A program made the position numbers and the translations under genes. Positions 62,158 to 64,000 of a stretch of 64,000 bases of DNA are shown one piece after another; within the stretch, counting starts at the first letter, position 1; the number at the start of each line of letters is the position of its first letter. The notes beneath the pieces are model-generated. The model had not been told where the DNA came from. It saw only the letters and a list, made by a program, of their open reading frames with translations, and searched no databases. The stretch is from Escherichia coli (GTDB lineage: Bacteria > Pseudomonadota > Gammaproteobacteria > Enterobacterales > Enterobacteriaceae). The stretch covers positions 1 through 64,000 of the forward strand of contig NZ_JAATUR010000005.1 in assembly GCF_011881725.1 (NCBI RefSeq). Direction: 5' to 3'.

Positions 62158-63660
62158 TTAGCGACGAAACCCGTAATACACTTCGTTCCAGCGCAGCGCG
62201 TCTTTAAACGCAGGCAGGCGGGTGTCGTTATCAATCACCGTGATTTCAATGTCGTGCATTTCGGCAAACTGGCGCATATCGTTCAGGTTCAGCGCATGAC
62301 TGAAGACGGTATGGTGTGCGCCACCGGCAAGGATCCACGCTTCGGAAGCCGTAGGCAGATCCGGTTGCGCTTTCCACAGTGCATTCGCCACCGGCAGTTT
62401 TGGCAGGGAGTGCGGAGTTTTCACCGTATCGATGCAGTTAACCAGTAGACGATAACGATCGCCGAGATCAATCAGGCTGGCGACAATGGCTGGACCGGTT
62501 TGGGTATTGAAGATCAGGCGGGCAGGATCGTCTTTACCACCAATGCCGAGATGCTGAACGTCGAGGATCGGTTTCTCTTCCACAGCGATCGACGGGCAGA
62601 CTTCAAGCATATGGGAGCCGAGCACAAGGTCATTACCTTTCTCAAAGTGGTAGGTGTAGTCCTCCATAAAGGAGGTGCCGCCCTGCAGACCGGTTGACAT
62701 CACCTTCATGATGCGAAGCAAGGCGGCAGTTTTCCAGTCGCCTTCGCCCGCAAAGCCGTATCCCTGTTGCATCAGACGCTGTACGGCCAGGCCAGGGAGC
62801 TGTTTCAGACCATGTAAATCTTCAAAGGTGGTGGTGAACGCGTGGAAGCCACCTTGTTCCAGGAAACGCTTCATCCCCAGCTCAATACGCGCCGCTTCCA
62901 GCACGTTCTGCCGTTTCTCGCCGTGGATTTGAGTGGCAGGTGTCATGGTGTAGCTGCTTTCGTACTCATCGACCAGCGCGTTAACATCGCCATCGCTGAT
63001 GGAGTTCACCACTTGCACCAGATCGCCAACTGCCCAGGTATTGACGGAGAAACCGAACTTGATCTGTGCGGCAACTTTATCGCCGTCAGTGACCGCCACT
63101 TCACGCATGTTATCGCCAAAACGGCAGACTTTCAGATGACGGGTATCCTGTTTAGATACCGCCTGACGCATCCAGGAGCCGATGCGCTCATGCGCTTGTT
63201 TATCCTGCCAGTGACCGGTAACGACGGCATGTTGCTGACGCATACGCGCGCCGATGAAACCGAACTCGCGGCCGCCGTGCGCGGTCTGGTTCAGGTTCAT
63301 AAAGTCCATGTCGATGCTGTCCCACGGCAGCGCCGCGTTGAACTGGGTGTGGAATTGCAGCAACGGTTTATTGAGCATGGTCAGGCCGTTAATCCACATT
63401 TTGGCCGGGGAGAAGGTGTGCAGCCACACCACCAGACCGGCGCAACGATCGTCGTAATTGGCGTCGCGGCAAATAGCGGTGATTTCATCCGGCGTGGTGC
63501 CCAGCGGTTTCAGCACCAGTTTACAGGGCAGTTTCGCTTCCGTATTCAGCGCATTAACGACGTGTTCGGCATGTTGGGTGACCTGACGCAGGGTTTCCGG
63601 GCCATACAGATGCTGGCTACCAATTACAAACCACACTTCATAATTATCAAAAATCGTCAT
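62158..63660 (-). CDS. araA: AraA, L-arabinose isomerase
   Basis: 500-residue Mn-dependent isomerase of L-arabinose to L-ribulose. Family regions [12 protein letters not shown] at the N-terminus, [18 protein letters not shown] [16 protein letters not shown] near 315 and [13 protein letters not shown] are present. Middle gene of araBAD, 10 bp from araB. Confidence 0.98.
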   Translation of the reverse strand: MTIFDNYEVWFVIGSQHLYGPETLRQVTQHAEHVVNALNTEAKLPCKLVLKPLGTTPDEITAICRDANYDDRCAGLVVWLHTFSPAKMWINGLTMLNKPLLQFHTQFNAALPWDSIDMDFMNLNQTAHGGREFGFIGARMRQQHAVVTGHWQDKQAHERIGSWMRQAVSKQDTRHLKVCRFGDNMREVAVTDGDKVAAQIKFGFSVNTWAVGDLVQVVNSISDGDVNALVDEYESSYTMTPATQIHGEKRQNVLEAARIELGMKRFLEQGGFHAFTTTFEDLHGLKQLPGLAVQRLMQQGYGFAGEGDWKTAALLRIMKVMSTGLQGGTSFMEDYTYHFEKGNDLVLGSHMLEVCPSIAVEEKPILDVQHLGIGGKDDPARLIFNTQTGPAIVASLIDLGDRYRLLVNCIDTVKTPHSLPKLPVANALWKAQPDLPTASEAWILAGGAHHTVFSHALNLNDMRQFAEMHDIEITVIDNDTRLPAFKDALRWNEVYYGFRR

Positions 63661-63670
63661 TGTCGTGTCC

Positions 63671-64000
<330 letters not shown>

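Overview
The window is a 64 kb piece of an Escherichia coli chromosome. It covers the segment that in K-12 lies just after the replication-arbitrary start of the map, from satP (yaaH) to araB. Almost every gene matches its K-12 counterpart in length, order and residues (compared from memory, no search run). It is not K-12. The IS186 copy beside hokC and the IS1 copy between nhaR and rpsT are absent. A ~7.5 kb sugar-utilisation cluster sits between rihC and dapB. A chromosomal ccdAB toxin-antitoxin pair sits between folA and apaH.

Layout: 1-2259 satP, yaaW and yaaI on the minus strand. 2260-5395 dnaK-dnaJ behind sigma-32 promoters. 5499-5754 the hokC/mokC/sokC type I toxin-antitoxin locus. 6233-8364 nhaA-nhaR sodium/proton antiport. 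8365-9076 an AT-rich gene-free stretch. 9128-9391 rpsT. 9494-9712 a yaaY frame without a usable start. 9720-15522 the ribF-ileS-lspA-fkpB-ispH operon. 15588-16502 rihC. 16525-24046 the accessory cluster. 24062-24883 dapB. 25339-29726 carAB. 29986-37916 caiF and the minus-strand caiTABCDE carnitine operon. 38389-41736 the divergent fixABCX operon. Then yaaU, kefFC, folA, ccdAB. 46970-53705 the minus-strand lptD-surA-pdxA-rsmA-apaG-apaH operon. djlA, rluA, rapA, polB. 61093-64000 araBAD, with araB cut by the window end.

The most interesting part is the rihC-dapB cluster. A two-gene operon encodes two cupin (archaeal-type) phosphoglucose-isomerase-like proteins. It faces a five-gene minus-strand operon for a complete mannose-family PTS permease (EIIA, EIIB, EIIC, EIID) plus a 581-residue protein whose C-terminal part is a class I mannose-6-phosphate-isomerase-like domain. 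A LacI-family repressor is encoded beside it. I found four copies of a 16-17 bp palindrome near GGTTAATCGATTAACC: one before the isomerase operon and three between the PTS operon and the repressor gene. This suggests one self-contained regulon for import, phosphorylation and isomerisation of a sugar I cannot identify.

Repeats: REP/BIME arrays lie at lspA-fkpB, caiF-caiE, caiB-caiA, djlA-rluA and araD-araA. Three are regular tandem arrays with periods of 90, 78 and 85 bp. No tRNA, rRNA, CRISPR, prophage or intact insertion sequence was seen.
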